This document shows, one piece after another, positions 7,536 through 16,936 of a DNA stretch of 64,000 nucleotides. The stretch spans positions 62,001-126,000 of the forward strand of contig NZ_JABFCL010000006.1 in assembly GCF_017566145.1 (NCBI RefSeq), in the 5' to 3' direction. The first letter of the stretch is position 1; each line of letters opens with the position of its first letter. Below the pieces are notes generated by a model. The model had not been told where the DNA came from and searched no databases. It worked only from the letters and a program-made list of their open reading frames with translations. Both the position numbers and the translations under genes were made by a program. Origin of the DNA: Bittarella massiliensis (ex Durand et al. 2017) (GTDB taxonomy: Bacteria; Bacillota; Clostridia; Oscillospirales; Ruminococcaceae).

Positions 7536-9110
7536 CTACTCCTCCACCCCGCACACCGGCGGGTGCACGATAAGGGGGGCTCTGCCGTCCGCTTCGGCGG
7601 CACAGCGCGCAAGCAGCTCCTGCGGGATCTCCTTTAGGGCAATCTGCGAACAGACCCCGTCCAGCTCCCTGTCCGGCGAGGGGGAGGCGATGACAAGGCG
7701 CTCGCCCTCCCCCATCGTCGCCCCGATGGAGGCGAGGAGGGCGGCGGTCAGGCGGCGGGTGGTCACAAACAGGTATGATCCATCGCCCCTGAATGCCTGT
7801 TTCCAGAACCGACTGCCGTCCGGCCAGTAGGTAAAGCCCTCCCGCAGGGCGACCGCCGCCGCCAACCTCTCCGCACTGTAGGCCCCGTCGATGACGGGTT
7901 GGCCGGAGTCATCCCGGTTGACAAGGGGAGGGGCGAGCTCGTAGAAGCGGTAGCCCCCGCCGCCCTGCCAATTGACGGCCTTTGTGATGCCGCCCCGGTC
8001 GCTCCCCGCGACGACCGCGTCCAGCCGCGCCTTGCAGTGGGTGTAAGCGTGATCCCCCATCTCGATGCCGATGTATCGCCTTCCCATCTTGTGGGCGACT
8101 GCAGCGGTGGTGCCCGAGCCCAGGAAGGAGTCCAAAACCAGGTCCCCGGGGGCGGAGCCGAGGAGCAGAATGCGCTCCACAAGGCGCTCCGGCTTGGGCG
8201 TCGCAAAGACCTCCTCGGGGTTGAACTGCTTGACCTCTTTTCTCGCCTCGTGGTTGTGCCCCACCTCGTCAAAGTGCCAGATGGTCTTGGCGGGCACCCC
8301 CTGTCGCTTCAAGTCGCACAAAAACGTCTTTCTGGACGGAATTGACTTCCCGTCTTTGCCAAACCAAATTTCGCCGTTTTCCTCCATCCGCCGCAGGGAC
8401 TCCGCCGAATACCGGGGGAAGGTCCCGGGGGGAGGGGTGTAGACGACTCCATTTTGAAAGGTGTACGAAAAAGCCGTCCCCCCCGGCGAACCGCTCTTCG
8501 CGTGCAGCGGGGTGGATTTCCACACCCCCTTGGGGTGGTGGTCGGGGTTTTTGTAGGCCCTGTTCATCGCCGGCGTGCGGGGCAGGCGGTTTGGCCGCCA
8601 GACCTCCTTGTTCTTTGCGTAAACGAGGATGAAGTCGTGGTTGTCCGACAGCCACTTCGCGTCGTTTGCCACGGTGTATTTTTTCTCCCAGACGACGGTG
8701 CTCACAAAGTTGTTTCGCCCGAACACCTCGTCGCAGAGCACCTTCAGGTAGTGGCCCTCGTCGTCGTCGATGCTCATCCAGATGCTGCCGTCTTCAGCGA
8801 GGAGGGCCCGCAGGATTTTTAGGCGGGCGCACATGAGCTGCAGCCACTGGCTGTGGCCCAGGTGGTCGCTGTAGTGGGCAAAGGCAGAGCCCGTGTTGTA
8901 CGGCGGGTCGATGTAGACGCACTTTACCCGCCCGGCGTACTGGCCCTCCAGCGCCTTGAGCGCCAGCAGGTTGTCCCCGTGAATCAACATGTTTTCCGTC
9001 TCCGGGTCCGCCGCCGCGTTGGACAGCGCTGGGTTTTCCACCAGCAGCCGCGGCTCGACGCGGGGGGGCTCGTCCTTCCCGCTCCACCTCAACTCCAATT
9101 GATCCGCCAT
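7536..9110 (-). CDS. Site-specific DNA methyltransferase (beta-class amino-MTase, type III Mod-like)
   Basis: A 524-residue DNA methyltransferase, probably N6-adenine. Motif IV, DPPYNTG, is at residues 68-74 and the AdoMet-binding motif LDSFLGSGTT at about 326-335. Motif IV before motif I is the beta order typical of type III Mod subunits. A target-recognition region lies between them. Residues beyond about 370 form an extra C-terminal domain of unknown fold. The ATG at 9110 has GGAGGCGG upstream. Partner: the PD-(D/E)xK-like gene immediately downstream. No type III res gene with helicase motifs is present, so the pair is either an atypical RM system or a methylase with a nuclease of other purpose. 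Confidence 0.9.
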   Translation of the reverse strand: MADQLELRWSGKDEPPRVEPRLLVENPALSNAAADPETENMLIHGDNLLALKALEGQYAGRVKCVYIDPPYNTGSAFAHYSDHLGHSQWLQLMCARLKILRALLAEDGSIWMSIDDDEGHYLKVLCDEVFGRNNFVSTVVWEKKYTVANDAKWLSDNHDFILVYAKNKEVWRPNRLPRTPAMNRAYKNPDHHPKGVWKSTPLHAKSGSPGGTAFSYTFQNGVVYTPPPGTFPRYSAESLRRMEENGEIWFGKDGKSIPSRKTFLCDLKRQGVPAKTIWHFDEVGHNHEARKEVKQFNPEEVFATPKPERLVERILLLGSAPGDLVLDSFLGSGTTAAVAHKMGRRYIGIEMGDHAYTHCKARLDAVVAGSDRGGITKAVNWQGGGGYRFYELAPPLVNRDDSGQPVIDGAYSAERLAAAVALREGFTYWPDGSRFWKQAFRGDGSYLFVTTRRLTAALLASIGATMGEGERLVIASPSPDRELDGVCSQIALKEIPQELLARCAAEADGRAPLIVHPPVCGVEE

Positions 9111-9236
9111 TCGGCCGCCTCCTCTCCCATCGGTATTTCGGTGCAAAATGCGCTCCGGCAAGGCGCGCCCCTCTCCCGTCACCGCTTTATTGTAGCACGA
9201 ACCCGCAAATATTCCAACGGCTTCTCCCCCGGCGGC

Positions 9237-9269
9237 AAAAAGGGGCCGGCAGTCCCAAACCGCCGGCCC
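9237..9269 (-). terminator. Intrinsic terminator after the XRE pair
   Basis: On the minus strand a GGGCCGGC stem pairs with GCCGGCCC and is followed by five T residues, just after the 80-residue gene. Confidence 0.75.
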
Positions 9270-9282
9270 TGCAAGGGCTTTT

Positions 9283-9525
9283 TTAGAGTTTGATCTCCAC
9301 CGCGCCGCCGTCTTTGGTGCGCACCTCCACCAGGGTAAAGCCCGGATGGGCCTTGCGGTAGCGGCGGATGGCCTGAAAGAGGGTCAAAATCTGCGCGGCC
9401 GTCAGCTCGACGCCCCGCTCCCTTGCCGCGCGGGAAAAAACCCTGGCCGAGAGCCCACTGAACGCCAGCCGGTTGGGGATGGGGAGGCGGAGGCGAAAGC
9501 CCCCCTCCCGGATGCGAATGTTCAT
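9283..9525 (-). CDS. Small conserved protein paired with an XRE regulator
   Basis: An 80-residue soluble protein, no signal or membrane segment. A helical centre (LTAAQILTLFQAIRRYRK) is followed by a short beta-like end (LVEVRTKDGGAVEIKL). That end resembles the last residues of the upstream regulator (VDTAKGEHVEIVVE), so the two may share a small C-terminal fold. The start overlaps the regulator's stop by four bases (ATGA), indicating translational coupling. Small proteins of this kind often sit next to HTH regulators in clostridia, as possible modulators; the function is unknown. Confidence 0.7.
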   Translation of the reverse strand: MNIRIREGGFRLRLPIPNRLAFSGLSARVFSRAARERGVELTAAQILTLFQAIRRYRKAHPGFTLVEVRTKDGGAVEIKL

Positions 9526-10019
9526 TCCACTACGATCTCCACGTGTTCGCCCTTGGCGGTGTCGACCTCCACCAGGCGGCCGATGACCCCCTGTTCCACC
9601 AGGTCAAAAATCTTGTCGAAGTCCAGATCCTTGAGGGCGGGGTTCTCCCCCACCTGGGGGATCTGCAGCCCGATTTGAAGGCCGATGCGCACCAGGGAGA
9701 GGGGCAGCTTGATGCGCACCCGGTCCCCCTCGTCGCTGTCGACAATGATCTTGATGAGCATCTCGTCCGCGTTCTTGCGCTCCTCCGGCGGCAGCAGCCG
9801 CACCTCTTCTCCCCGAGGTCCCCGCAACAGTTCGTCCACGGTGATGCCGAAGAAGTCGGCGAGCTTGGGGAGGAGGAGGATGTCGGGGCAGGAAGCGCCG
9901 TTTTCCCATTTGGAGACCGCCTGGGGCGAAACCCCAAACGCCTCCGCCAGCTGTTCCTGTGTAAGCCCCTTGGCCCGCCGGTTTTCCGCGATCTGTCTGC
10001 CGATCCGATTCTCTTCCAT
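9522..10019 (-). CDS. XRE-family transcriptional regulator with C-terminal SHOCT/YvlB-like domain
   Basis: A 165-residue protein. Residues about 6-60 form a Cro/C1 helix-turn-helix (GLTQEQLAEAFGVSPQAVSKWE). The C-terminal half is a short beta-rich region with KLPLSLVRIGLQIGLQIPQV and LDFDKIFDLVEQGVIGRLVEV. This type of tail is also found in YvlB/LiaX-like proteins linked to cell-envelope stress. It is coupled to the 80-residue gene downstream. The targets are not known; autoregulation is common in this family. Confidence 0.85.
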   Translation of the reverse strand: MEENRIGRQIAENRRAKGLTQEQLAEAFGVSPQAVSKWENGASCPDILLLPKLADFFGITVDELLRGPRGEEVRLLPPEERKNADEMLIKIIVDSDEGDRVRIKLPLSLVRIGLQIGLQIPQVGENPALKDLDFDKIFDLVEQGVIGRLVEVDTAKGEHVEIVVE

Positions 10020-10231
10020 TGGTTCATCTCTCCCTTTCGGTGATGTAGCGGCTCCCTTTGGGGCCTGGTACCAGTATGCCGGAAATGGCCCCCCACCGGA
10101 AGGGATTTGCCGTTGAGTGAAGGGAGAGCGCTGGTTGGATTCTGCCCGCTTTTTCCCTGTTTTTCACAACTGGAGGTTGGAGTTTGCCGAATTTTCCTCA
10201 ATCGGCGCCCGCCCCTCTACCTCTGGTTGTG

Positions 10232-10753
10232 TCACGCCTCCAGCAGCTTGTCAAAGCAGAGGCGTTCGGCCCCGGCCTCGGCGCCGTCTTGCAGGAGGAT
10301 GATCCCGCAGTAGACAAAGCCGTTTTTTTCGAGCATCCGCTGCATCGAGGCGTTTTGCCGGTGGGTGTCAATGCGGATCTGCCCCACCCCCTGCGCCCGG
10401 CAGAGGTCAGCCGCCGCCGACACCAGCCGGCCGGCCAGCCCCTGGCCCTTGCAGTCCTCCCGCACCGCGACCCGGTGCATCACCGCGTAGGCCCCCTCGC
10501 CCCGCCAACTCCCCTGGGAGATGGTGTCGTAGGTGGGCTCCCCCGCAAAGGAGATGGCGGCGGTGCCCAACACCCGCTCTCCGTCGGCCAGCACATAGGA
10601 CCAGCCCCGGGCGATGTCCGCCTCGATGGCGGGGCGGTCGGGGTAGCCGTTTTGCCACTGGTCAACCCCCCGGGCCTTTAGAGAGTCCTGCGCCTGGCGG
10701 ATGATCTCCATCACCCCATCCAAATCGGCGGCCTCTGTCTTGCGAAATGTCAT
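10232..10753 (-). CDS. GNAT family N-acetyltransferase
   Basis: A 173-residue acetyl-CoA-dependent N-acetyltransferase. The acetyl-CoA binding motif A is visible as HRVAVREDCKGQGLAGRLV (Q/R-x-x-G-x-G/A type) at about residues 90-115, followed by IRIDTHRQNASMQRMLEKNGF, the usual motif B region. The N-terminus FRKTEAADLDGVMEIIRQA is typical of the family. Start at 10753 with GGGAGGAG upstream. The substrate cannot be inferred. It stands alone between the XRE pair and a MATE transporter, on the same strand as both. Confidence 0.88.
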   Translation of the reverse strand: MTFRKTEAADLDGVMEIIRQAQDSLKARGVDQWQNGYPDRPAIEADIARGWSYVLADGERVLGTAAISFAGEPTYDTISQGSWRGEGAYAVMHRVAVREDCKGQGLAGRLVSAAADLCRAQGVGQIRIDTHRQNASMQRMLEKNGFVYCGIILLQDGAEAGAERLCFDKLLEA

Positions 10754-10828
10754 CTCTGCACTCCTCCCTCTTCGTTGGATCTGCCTGTCCCTCTATTATA
10801 CGGGATGTGCCCCCGCCCCGCAACACGC

Positions 10829-10862
10829 AAAAAAACGCCCCGGCCAGAAATCTGTCCGGAGC
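10829..10862 (-). terminator. Intrinsic terminator of the MATE gene
   Basis: Minus-strand stem CGCTCCGG pairing with CCGGGGCG (one G-U pair), followed by seven T residues. Confidence 0.75.
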
Positions 10863-10885
10863 GCCTCCCAGCGATGAAAAGCGGG

Positions 10886-12262
10886 TTACCGCCCCTGTGC
10901 CGCCGGCTCTGGCGACTCCTCGGGGAGGGCTGCCAGCCGGCTTTTCAGGTTGTAGATGAGCAGGCCGATGCACAGCAGGAAGGTCAGCAGCTCGGAGGAG
11001 GGGGTGGTCAGCCAGACCCCGTCGACCCCCAGCAGGCTCGAGAGGGTCCAGAGGCCCAGCAACATGAAGACGACCCCCTTGCAGACCGAGAGGAGGTTGG
11101 CGCTGCGGGAGCACTCAAGCCCCTGAAAGACGGCGATGGTGGTCAGATTGCAGGCCATGGTCAGGAAGGCGAAGCTGTACAGCCGCAGCCCGTGGGTGCC
11201 AACGGCGATGAGGGCGTCCTCCCCCGCCTTGGCAAATACCCCGATCACCTGGCTGGGGAAGAGCTGGAAGAGGGCGAAGAGGAACAGCCCAAAGCTCACC
11301 GCCACCGCATAGGCGGTGACGAGGGAGCGCTTGACCCGCTCCCCCTTGCCGGCGCCGTAGTTGACCCCCACCAGGGGCTGGGCCGAGAGGCCGATGGAGT
11401 TGCACATGGAAAAGACCACAAAGGAGAGGTTGGAGACCACCGAGTAGGCAGAGACCGCCAGCTCGCCCCCCAATCGCAGCATGGCGTTGTTGAAGCAGAA
11501 GATGGTGAAGGCCGAGGCCAGTTCGGACACGCAGGAGCCAAAGCCGTTTTTGGCCACCCGCCCCAGCCAGGAGAACATGGCTTTCGAGGGGCGGAAGGCA
11601 ATGGTGTGGGGATGCCCTTTGCGGAAGTGGAGCAGGTTGACGGCGATGCCCACCGCCGGGGCCAGCCCGGTGGCCAGAGAGGCGCCGAAAACCCCCATCC
11701 CCATGGGGAAGATGAAGATGTAGTCGAAGATGATGTTGAAGCTGTTGGAGGCGATGGTCGCCCCCATCACCAGGTTGGGGGCCCCGTCCACCCGCACAAA
11801 GAAGCCGATGATCTGGTTGAGGATGTAGAGCACCTGGGTGGCGGTGAGGGGGAGCAGGTAGTCCTTGACCATGGGCAGCAGCTCCTCGCTGGCGCCAGAA
11901 AAGCGGGCGATGGGGTCCAAAAAGAGCAGGACCACGGCGGTGATGAGCACCCCGGCAATCGCCCCCAGACTCACGCAGAGGGAGAAGAGCTCGGTCCCCG
12001 CCCGCTGGTTTCGCCGCCCGGTCTCAATGCCCAGAATGGTGCAGCCGCCGATGCCCAGCAGCAGGGAGATGACCCCGCCCACAATGACAAAGGGCAACGC
12101 CAAACTCAACACCGCCAGCCCGTCAGCCCCCACCCCTTTGCCCACATAGAACATGTCGACAAAGGCAAAGGCCGAGACGGAAAAATTGCTCAGCAGCGTC
12201 GGCACAAAGTAGCGGATGAAGTGTCTTTTCACACTTCCCCTGGTCAGATCGTACTGTTTCAA
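10886..12262 (-). CDS. MATE family efflux transporter
   Basis: A 458-residue membrane protein with twelve hydrophobic segments arranged as two halves, the normal size for the MATE/NorM family. These carriers export cationic drugs or metabolites in exchange for Na+ or H+. Recognisable features are LPTLLSNFSVSAFAFVDMFYVG in the first helix region (quoted in part: TLLSNFSVSAFAFVDMF), GLSAQPLVGVNYGAGK near the start of the second half, and a soluble tail after the last helix. The gene is single, with its own terminator. The substrate is unknown. Confidence 0.92.
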   Translation of the reverse strand: MKQYDLTRGSVKRHFIRYFVPTLLSNFSVSAFAFVDMFYVGKGVGADGLAVLSLALPFVIVGGVISLLLGIGGCTILGIETGRRNQRAGTELFSLCVSLGAIAGVLITAVVLLFLDPIARFSGASEELLPMVKDYLLPLTATQVLYILNQIIGFFVRVDGAPNLVMGATIASNSFNIIFDYIFIFPMGMGVFGASLATGLAPAVGIAVNLLHFRKGHPHTIAFRPSKAMFSWLGRVAKNGFGSCVSELASAFTIFCFNNAMLRLGGELAVSAYSVVSNLSFVVFSMCNSIGLSAQPLVGVNYGAGKGERVKRSLVTAYAVAVSFGLFLFALFQLFPSQVIGVFAKAGEDALIAVGTHGLRLYSFAFLTMACNLTTIAVFQGLECSRSANLLSVCKGVVFMLLGLWTLSSLLGVDGVWLTTPSSELLTFLLCIGLLIYNLKSRLAALPEESPEPAAQGR

Positions 12263-12434
12263 ACAAATCCCCCTCTGTCAAAACCGGCGGCGAATGGCCC
12301 CGGAAAAATTAGTCCAAAGTTATACTATATACCTCCAAAAAGGGGCACGGCGATGACTCGCCGCACCCAATTCGGTTGGTTCTTGGCGCCAGCAAGGGCC
12401 CCACCAGGACCCCCGAGGCTATTTTGAGACGGCC

Positions 12435-12824
12435 CTAGAGGGGCTTTTTCTCCCGCATCCGCTGGACAAACCGCTGGGCTTCCACCACGGCGCGGGTGTG
12501 CTCCCCCTCGCCGATCTTGCCAAAATTGTCCTCGGCGGTGACGGTGAAACGGGCGGTGCGCCCATCAAAGAACAGCAGGGTAGCTGTGGCCCGGATGGTG
12601 GCCCCCAGCGGGCTGGGGGAGAGGTGGGAGGAACCGATCTGGGCCCCCACCGAGGTCTCGCCCTCCTTTAACAGGGGGGCCAAACAGGCGGTGGCCGCCC
12701 GCTCCATGAGCGCCAACATGGCGGGGGTGGCATACACCTCCAGCTCGCCGCTGCCCACGGCTTTGGCGGTCTTGGCGGCGCTCACCTCTTCGGTGGCGGT
12801 GTAACTGCGGTTTTCCTGGTCCAT
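12435..12824 (-). CDS. Thioesterase, fluoroacetyl-CoA thioesterase (FlK)-like hotdog fold
   Basis: A 129-residue single hotdog-fold protein. Residues line up with the FlK family: the Thr in VYATPAMLALMERAA, the Glu in KEGETSVGAQ and the His in SSHLSPSPLG, which form the catalytic set known for FlK. In gut anaerobes these short thioesterases are usually of unknown acyl-CoA specificity; defence against fluoroacetate is not implied. It lies just downstream of clpC with 28 bp between them, on the same strand, and may be read from the same transcript. Confidence 0.85.
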   Translation of the reverse strand: MDQENRSYTATEEVSAAKTAKAVGSGELEVYATPAMLALMERAATACLAPLLKEGETSVGAQIGSSHLSPSPLGATIRATATLLFFDGRTARFTVTAEDNFGKIGEGEHTRAVVEAQRFVQRMREKKPL

Positions 12825-12852
12825 TGGGCTCTCCCCTCAATCGTCCGATATT

Positions 12853-15291
12853 TTACGAATCGTGTTTAGTATAGAAGAACTGATCGCCATAGTCAAGGGT
12901 AATGGCGTCATTTTTTTGCAGTTTTCCGGCCAACAGCTCCTCCGAGAGCATATCCTCCACGTGGGCGACAATGGCCCGGCGCAGGGGGCGGGCCCCGTAG
13001 ACCGGGTCAAAGCCCACCGAGGCCAGCTGTTTGACCGCCGCCTCGGTCCAGTCCATCTGCACCCCCACGTTCTTCAGCCGCCCGGCCAGTTCGCCCAGCA
13101 TGTTGCCGGCGATCTGCTCGATGTTTTCCTGGGTGAGTTTGGAGAAGACGATGATGTCGTCCACCCGGTTTAAAAACTCGGGGCGGAAGGTCTCTTTGAG
13201 CTGCTCCATCACCCGGGCCCTGACATCCTGTTCCAGGCTGTCGGCCACCCCGGAAAAGCCCAGACTCTGGCGCTTTTCGGTGATGAGCCGGGCCCCCACG
13301 TTGGAGGTCATGATGACCACGCAGTTGCGGAAGTTGACCTTGCGGCCCTGGCTGTCGGTAAGGGTGCCCTCGTCCATGATCTGCAGCAGCATGTTGAAGA
13401 CGTCGGGGTGGGCCTTTTCGATCTCGTCAAAGAGGACCACGCTGTACGGGTTGCGGCGCACCTTCTCGGTGAGCTGGCCGCCCTCGTCGTAGCCCACATA
13501 CCCCGGGGGCGAGCCGATGAGTTTGGAGACGGTGTGCTTCTCCATGTACTCGGACATGTCCAGCCGGATCATGGCGGTGTCGTCGCCGAAGAGGGCCTCG
13601 GCCAGGGCCTTGGTGAGCTCGGTCTTGCCCACGCCGGTGGGCCCCAAAAAGATAAAGGAGCCGATGGGGCGGCGGGGGTCTTTGAGACCGGCCCGCCCCC
13701 GGCGGATGGCCTTGGCGATGGCGGTGACCGCCTCGTCCTGGCCGATGACCCGCCGCTTGAGGATGTTTTCCATATCCAGAAGCCGCTCGCTCTCCTGCTT
13801 GGTCAGCTGGCTCACCGGCACCTTGGTCCAGAGGGAGACCACCTGGGCGATCTCCTCGGGGCCCACCTCATCGGACTTGTGGGTGTTGCCCTCCTCCCAC
13901 TTTTTCTTCTGGGCGTCCAATTTCTCCTTGAGGGCCTTTTCCTGGTCGCGCAGGGCGGCGGCCCGCTCAAAGTCCTGGGCGTTGACTGCCGACTCCTTCT
14001 CGGCGGCCAGCTGTCCCAGCTGCTCTTCCAGCTCCCGCACGCCCTGGGGGGCGGTGTAGTTTTTCAGCCGCACCCGGGAACAGGCCTCGTCGATTAAGTC
14101 GATGGCCTTGTCGGGCAGGTAGCGGTCGCTGATGTAGCGGGTGGAGAGCTCCACCGCCGCTTCGATGGCCTCGTCGGTGATCTTGACCTTGTGGTGGGCC
14201 TCGTACTTGTCCCGCAGCCCCTTGAGAATCTCCACCGAGTCCTCCTTCGAGGGCTCCTCCACCGTCACCGGCTGGAACCGGCGCTCCAGGGCGGCGTCCT
14301 TTTCAATGTACTTGCGGTACTCGTCCAGGGTGGTGGCACCGATGACCTGAATCTCCCCCCGGGAGAGGGCGGGCTTCAGGATGTTGGCGGCGTCCACCGC
14401 CCCCTCGGCCGCGCCGGCGCCCATGATGGTGTGCAGCTCGTCGATGAAGAGGATGACGTTTTTGGAGGCGGTGAGTTCGGCAATGGCGTTTTTCAGCCGC
14501 TCCTCAAAGTCGCCCCGGTACTTGGTTCCCGCCAGCATCCCGGTCAGATCCAGGGTGATGACCCGCTTGCCCTTGAGAATCTCGGGCACCTCCCCGGCGG
14601 CGATCTTCTGGGCCAGCCCCTCGGCCAGGGCGGTCTTGCCCACCCCCGGCTCGCCGATGAGGCAGGGGTTGTTCTTGGTGCGCCGGGAGAGGATCTGGGT
14701 CACCCGCTCGATCTCCCGGTCCCGGCCGATGACCGGGTCCAGCAGCCCGTCGCGGGCGGCCTTGGTCAGGTCCTTGCCGTATTTGTCCAGTGTGGCGGTG
14801 CTCCCCTTTCCCCCCTTGGGGACGCCGGGCTCCACCGTCTCGCCGCCGTCGGCCGAGACCGACTCGGCGCACTCGCCGTAAAGGCGGTCGATGTCCACCC
14901 CGCACTGTTCTAGCAGCCGCACTGCCACCGAGTCCCGCTCGCTCAGCAGGGCCAACAGCAGGTGCTCGGTGCCCACGTAGTTGTGGCCCATCTTGCGGGC
15001 CTGGAGGATGGACAGCTCCAAGATCCGCTTGACCCGGGGGGTGAAGTCGCCCGGGGTGACGCTGGAGTGGATGCCCCGCCCCACCATCTCCACGATTTTT
15101 TGCTCCAAATCGGTGTAGGTGATCTCGCTCTCGGAGAGCACCTGCCCCGCCACCCCGGAGCCCTCTTTGATGAGCCCGGCCAGAATGTGTTCGCTGCCGA
15201 TATAGGTGTGGCCCAGGTTCTGGGCCGTCTCGATGGCCATATTCAGAGCCGTATTGGCCTTTTCGGTGAATCCGCGAAATGAGTACATCAT
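12853..15291 (-). CDS. clpC: ATP-dependent Clp protease ATP-binding subunit ClpC
   Basis: An 812-residue HSP100 unfoldase that feeds proteins marked by McsB arginine phosphorylation to ClpP. It has the two N-terminal Clp repeats (residues 1-150), first AAA+ module with [13 protein letters not shown], a middle domain with UVR-like [19 protein letters not shown], and a second AAA+ module with [13 protein letters not shown]. The C-terminal D2 domain is complete. Two adjacent ATGs (15291, 15288) both fit the AGGAGGG site. It is the last core gene of the ctsR-mcsA-mcsB-clpC operon and is under the CtsR operator at 17472-17488. Confidence 0.97.
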   Translation of the reverse strand: MMYSFRGFTEKANTALNMAIETAQNLGHTYIGSEHILAGLIKEGSGVAGQVLSESEITYTDLEQKIVEMVGRGIHSSVTPGDFTPRVKRILELSILQARKMGHNYVGTEHLLLALLSERDSVAVRLLEQCGVDIDRLYGECAESVSADGGETVEPGVPKGGKGSTATLDKYGKDLTKAARDGLLDPVIGRDREIERVTQILSRRTKNNPCLIGEPGVGKTALAEGLAQKIAAGEVPEILKGKRVITLDLTGMLAGTKYRGDFEERLKNAIAELTASKNVILFIDELHTIMGAGAAEGAVDAANILKPALSRGEIQVIGATTLDEYRKYIEKDAALERRFQPVTVEEPSKEDSVEILKGLRDKYEAHHKVKITDEAIEAAVELSTRYISDRYLPDKAIDLIDEACSRVRLKNYTAPQGVRELEEQLGQLAAEKESAVNAQDFERAAALRDQEKALKEKLDAQKKKWEEGNTHKSDEVGPEEIAQVVSLWTKVPVSQLTKQESERLLDMENILKRRVIGQDEAVTAIAKAIRRGRAGLKDPRRPIGSFIFLGPTGVGKTELTKALAEALFGDDTAMIRLDMSEYMEKHTVSKLIGSPPGYVGYDEGGQLTEKVRRNPYSVVLFDEIEKAHPDVFNMLLQIMDEGTLTDSQGRKVNFRNCVVIMTSNVGARLITEKRQSLGFSGVADSLEQDVRARVMEQLKETFRPEFLNRVDDIIVFSKLTQENIEQIAGNMLGELAGRLKNVGVQMDWTEAAVKQLASVGFDPVYGARPLRRAIVAHVEDMLSEELLAGKLQKNDAITLDYGDQFFYTKHDS

Positions 15292-15353
15292 TTCATCCCT
15301 CCTCTATTCCCGCCCTGTAAGCGGGCGCTCTCGGCGGCCTAAGCCGCCCCTTT

Positions 15354-16433
15354 TTACTGGTTTCCCCGGTCTTTTGCCGGGGGCTGGCCCTGGCGGGCCC
15401 GTCTCTCCCGGCCCAGAATATCGCGCGCGATCTGGGCGCGGATGCGCTCGCGCTCCCGGGCTGACTGGGCCTCGGGGTGGGTGGCGGCGATGGAGTTGGC
15501 CCCCGTCTCCCCCAACAGGCGGGCGGCGGCAAAGAAGTCCAGCTGCTCCACCACCCCCTCGGCGATCCCCAGCCGCAGCTGGGAGACGCAGTCGATGACC
15601 TCCCGATGGGAGAGGAGCCGGGCGTTTTCCAGCACCCCCAGGGCGCGGTAGACCCGGTCCTCAAAGGCCAGGGGGTCCTCGGCGCAAAACTGGGCGCGCT
15701 GGCGGCGCTCCTCGGCGGCCAGCTGCCGCACCACCGCGGCCAGGTTGTCCCGCACCTGTTTTTCCGAGAGACCCAAACTCAATTGGTTGGAAATTTGGTA
15801 GAAGCTCCCCTCGGCCGAGGTTCCCTCGCCGTAGGTGCCCCGTATAGTTATGCCCAGTTTGTAGGCGCTGTTAATCAGGCCGCGCAGGTATCCCGAACGC
15901 TCCAGGGCCGGCAGGTGGACCATCACCGAGGCCCGCATCCCGGTGCCCAGGTTGGTGGGGCAGTGGGTCAGGTAGCCCCACCGCTCGTCAAAGGCGAAGT
16001 GCAGCCCCTCGTCCAGCAGATCGTCGAGCCGGTCGGCCAGCTGCCAGCACTCCTCGCAGCAGAGGCCTGCCCCCATGATCTGGATGCGCAGATGGTCCTC
16101 CTCACAGAGCATCACCGAGACCGTCTCATCGTCCGAGAGGAGAAGACCGCCCCCGGCCTTTGCCATCTCCAAGCTGATGAGGTGGCGCTCGACCAGGGCC
16201 ATGCGGCGGTTCTGGTCGAGGGCGGCCACATCCACATAGCGCAGCTGCAACCCCTCGCCAAAGGCGGCGTTCTCCACCGCCGCCTGCACCCGCTGCATAA
16301 AGTCGGCCCGCTGCCGGGCGCTCATCAGGTCGGGGAAGGGCAGGTCGCCCACGTTGCGGGCCAGGCGGATGCGGCTGGAAATCACCACGTCCCCCTCGGG
16401 GCCCGACTGAAAATACCACTTTTCACCCATCAC
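15354..16433 (-). CDS. mcsB: Protein arginine kinase McsB
   Basis: A 359-residue ATP:guanido phosphotransferase-type kinase that phosphorylates arginines on damaged proteins and on CtsR, marking them for ClpCP. Visible family signatures are ISSRIRLARNVGDLPFP near the N-terminus, NLGTGMRASVMVHLPAL in the middle and YGEGTSAEGSFYQISNQLSLG (quoted in part: GTSAEGSFYQISNQ). Its ATG overlaps the mcsA stop by four bases, which suggests coupling to its activator McsA. Length is normal. Confidence 0.96.
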   Translation of the reverse strand: MMGEKWYFQSGPEGDVVISSRIRLARNVGDLPFPDLMSARQRADFMQRVQAAVENAAFGEGLQLRYVDVAALDQNRRMALVERHLISLEMAKAGGGLLLSDDETVSVMLCEEDHLRIQIMGAGLCCEECWQLADRLDDLLDEGLHFAFDERWGYLTHCPTNLGTGMRASVMVHLPALERSGYLRGLINSAYKLGITIRGTYGEGTSAEGSFYQISNQLSLGLSEKQVRDNLAAVVRQLAAEERRQRAQFCAEDPLAFEDRVYRALGVLENARLLSHREVIDCVSQLRLGIAEGVVEQLDFFAAARLLGETGANSIAATHPEAQSARERERIRAQIARDILGRERRARQGQPPAKDRGNQ

Positions 16434-16924
16434 TGCTCCCCCTCCCCTCTCGCGCGCCCAGGCTGTTCCAGGGCGCGGATCTGGTCGCGCAGCACGGCCG
16501 CCCGTTCGAAGTTCTGGCTCTCAATGGCCGCCTGCATCTCCTCTTTGAGGGCGGCCAGCTCGGCCGACCGGTCCTGCCGGGGGGCCAGGTGGGCCGAGTG
16601 GGGAACTTTGCCCTGGTGGGTCAGGTTGCCGTGGATTTTGCCCACCATCCGCGCCACGTCCTCACCGAAGAAGCTGTAACACTGGGCACAGCCCAGCTTC
16701 CCCTTCTCGGCGATCTGCTCAAAGGTGCTGCCGCAGCCCGGGCAGCGCCGCCGCACCTGGGGGGTGTGCCCCTCGCCGAAGAGGGCCCCGGCGAGGATGC
16801 CCCCGCCCAAAAGGCCCATGTTGGCCATGCAGCTGGGGCAGAGGTGCAGCATGGTCTCCTGCCCGCCCGCCACCTGGCGGTAGCTGATCTGGGCCTGGTT
16901 TTTCTTGCAGATGTCACAGAGCAT
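16430..16924 (-). CDS. mcsA: McsA, zinc-binding activator of McsB
   Basis: A 164-residue protein with two pairs of CxxC zinc knuckles in the N-terminal half (LCDICKKN with LCPSCMAN, and RRCPGCGS with LGCAQCYS). A C-terminal UVR motif follows (AAIESQNFERAAVLRDQI). McsA binds and activates McsB and tunes CtsR stability under heat and metal stress. It is the second gene of the operon, 12 bp after ctsR and overlapping mcsB by four bases. Confidence 0.95.
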   Translation of the reverse strand: MLCDICKKNQAQISYRQVAGGQETMLHLCPSCMANMGLLGGGILAGALFGEGHTPQVRRRCPGCGSTFEQIAEKGKLGCAQCYSFFGEDVARMVGKIHGNLTHQGKVPHSAHLAPRQDRSAELAALKEEMQAAIESQNFERAAVLRDQIRALEQPGRARGEGEQ

Positions 16925-16936
16925 ATCGCTTCCTCC

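Noticed and set aside
12853..15291. Large open frames on the strand opposite to clpC, dnaB, ftsH, rnr and gdpP
   Set aside because: They are mirror frames of high-GC genes: low-complexity translations without homology or ribosome sites.
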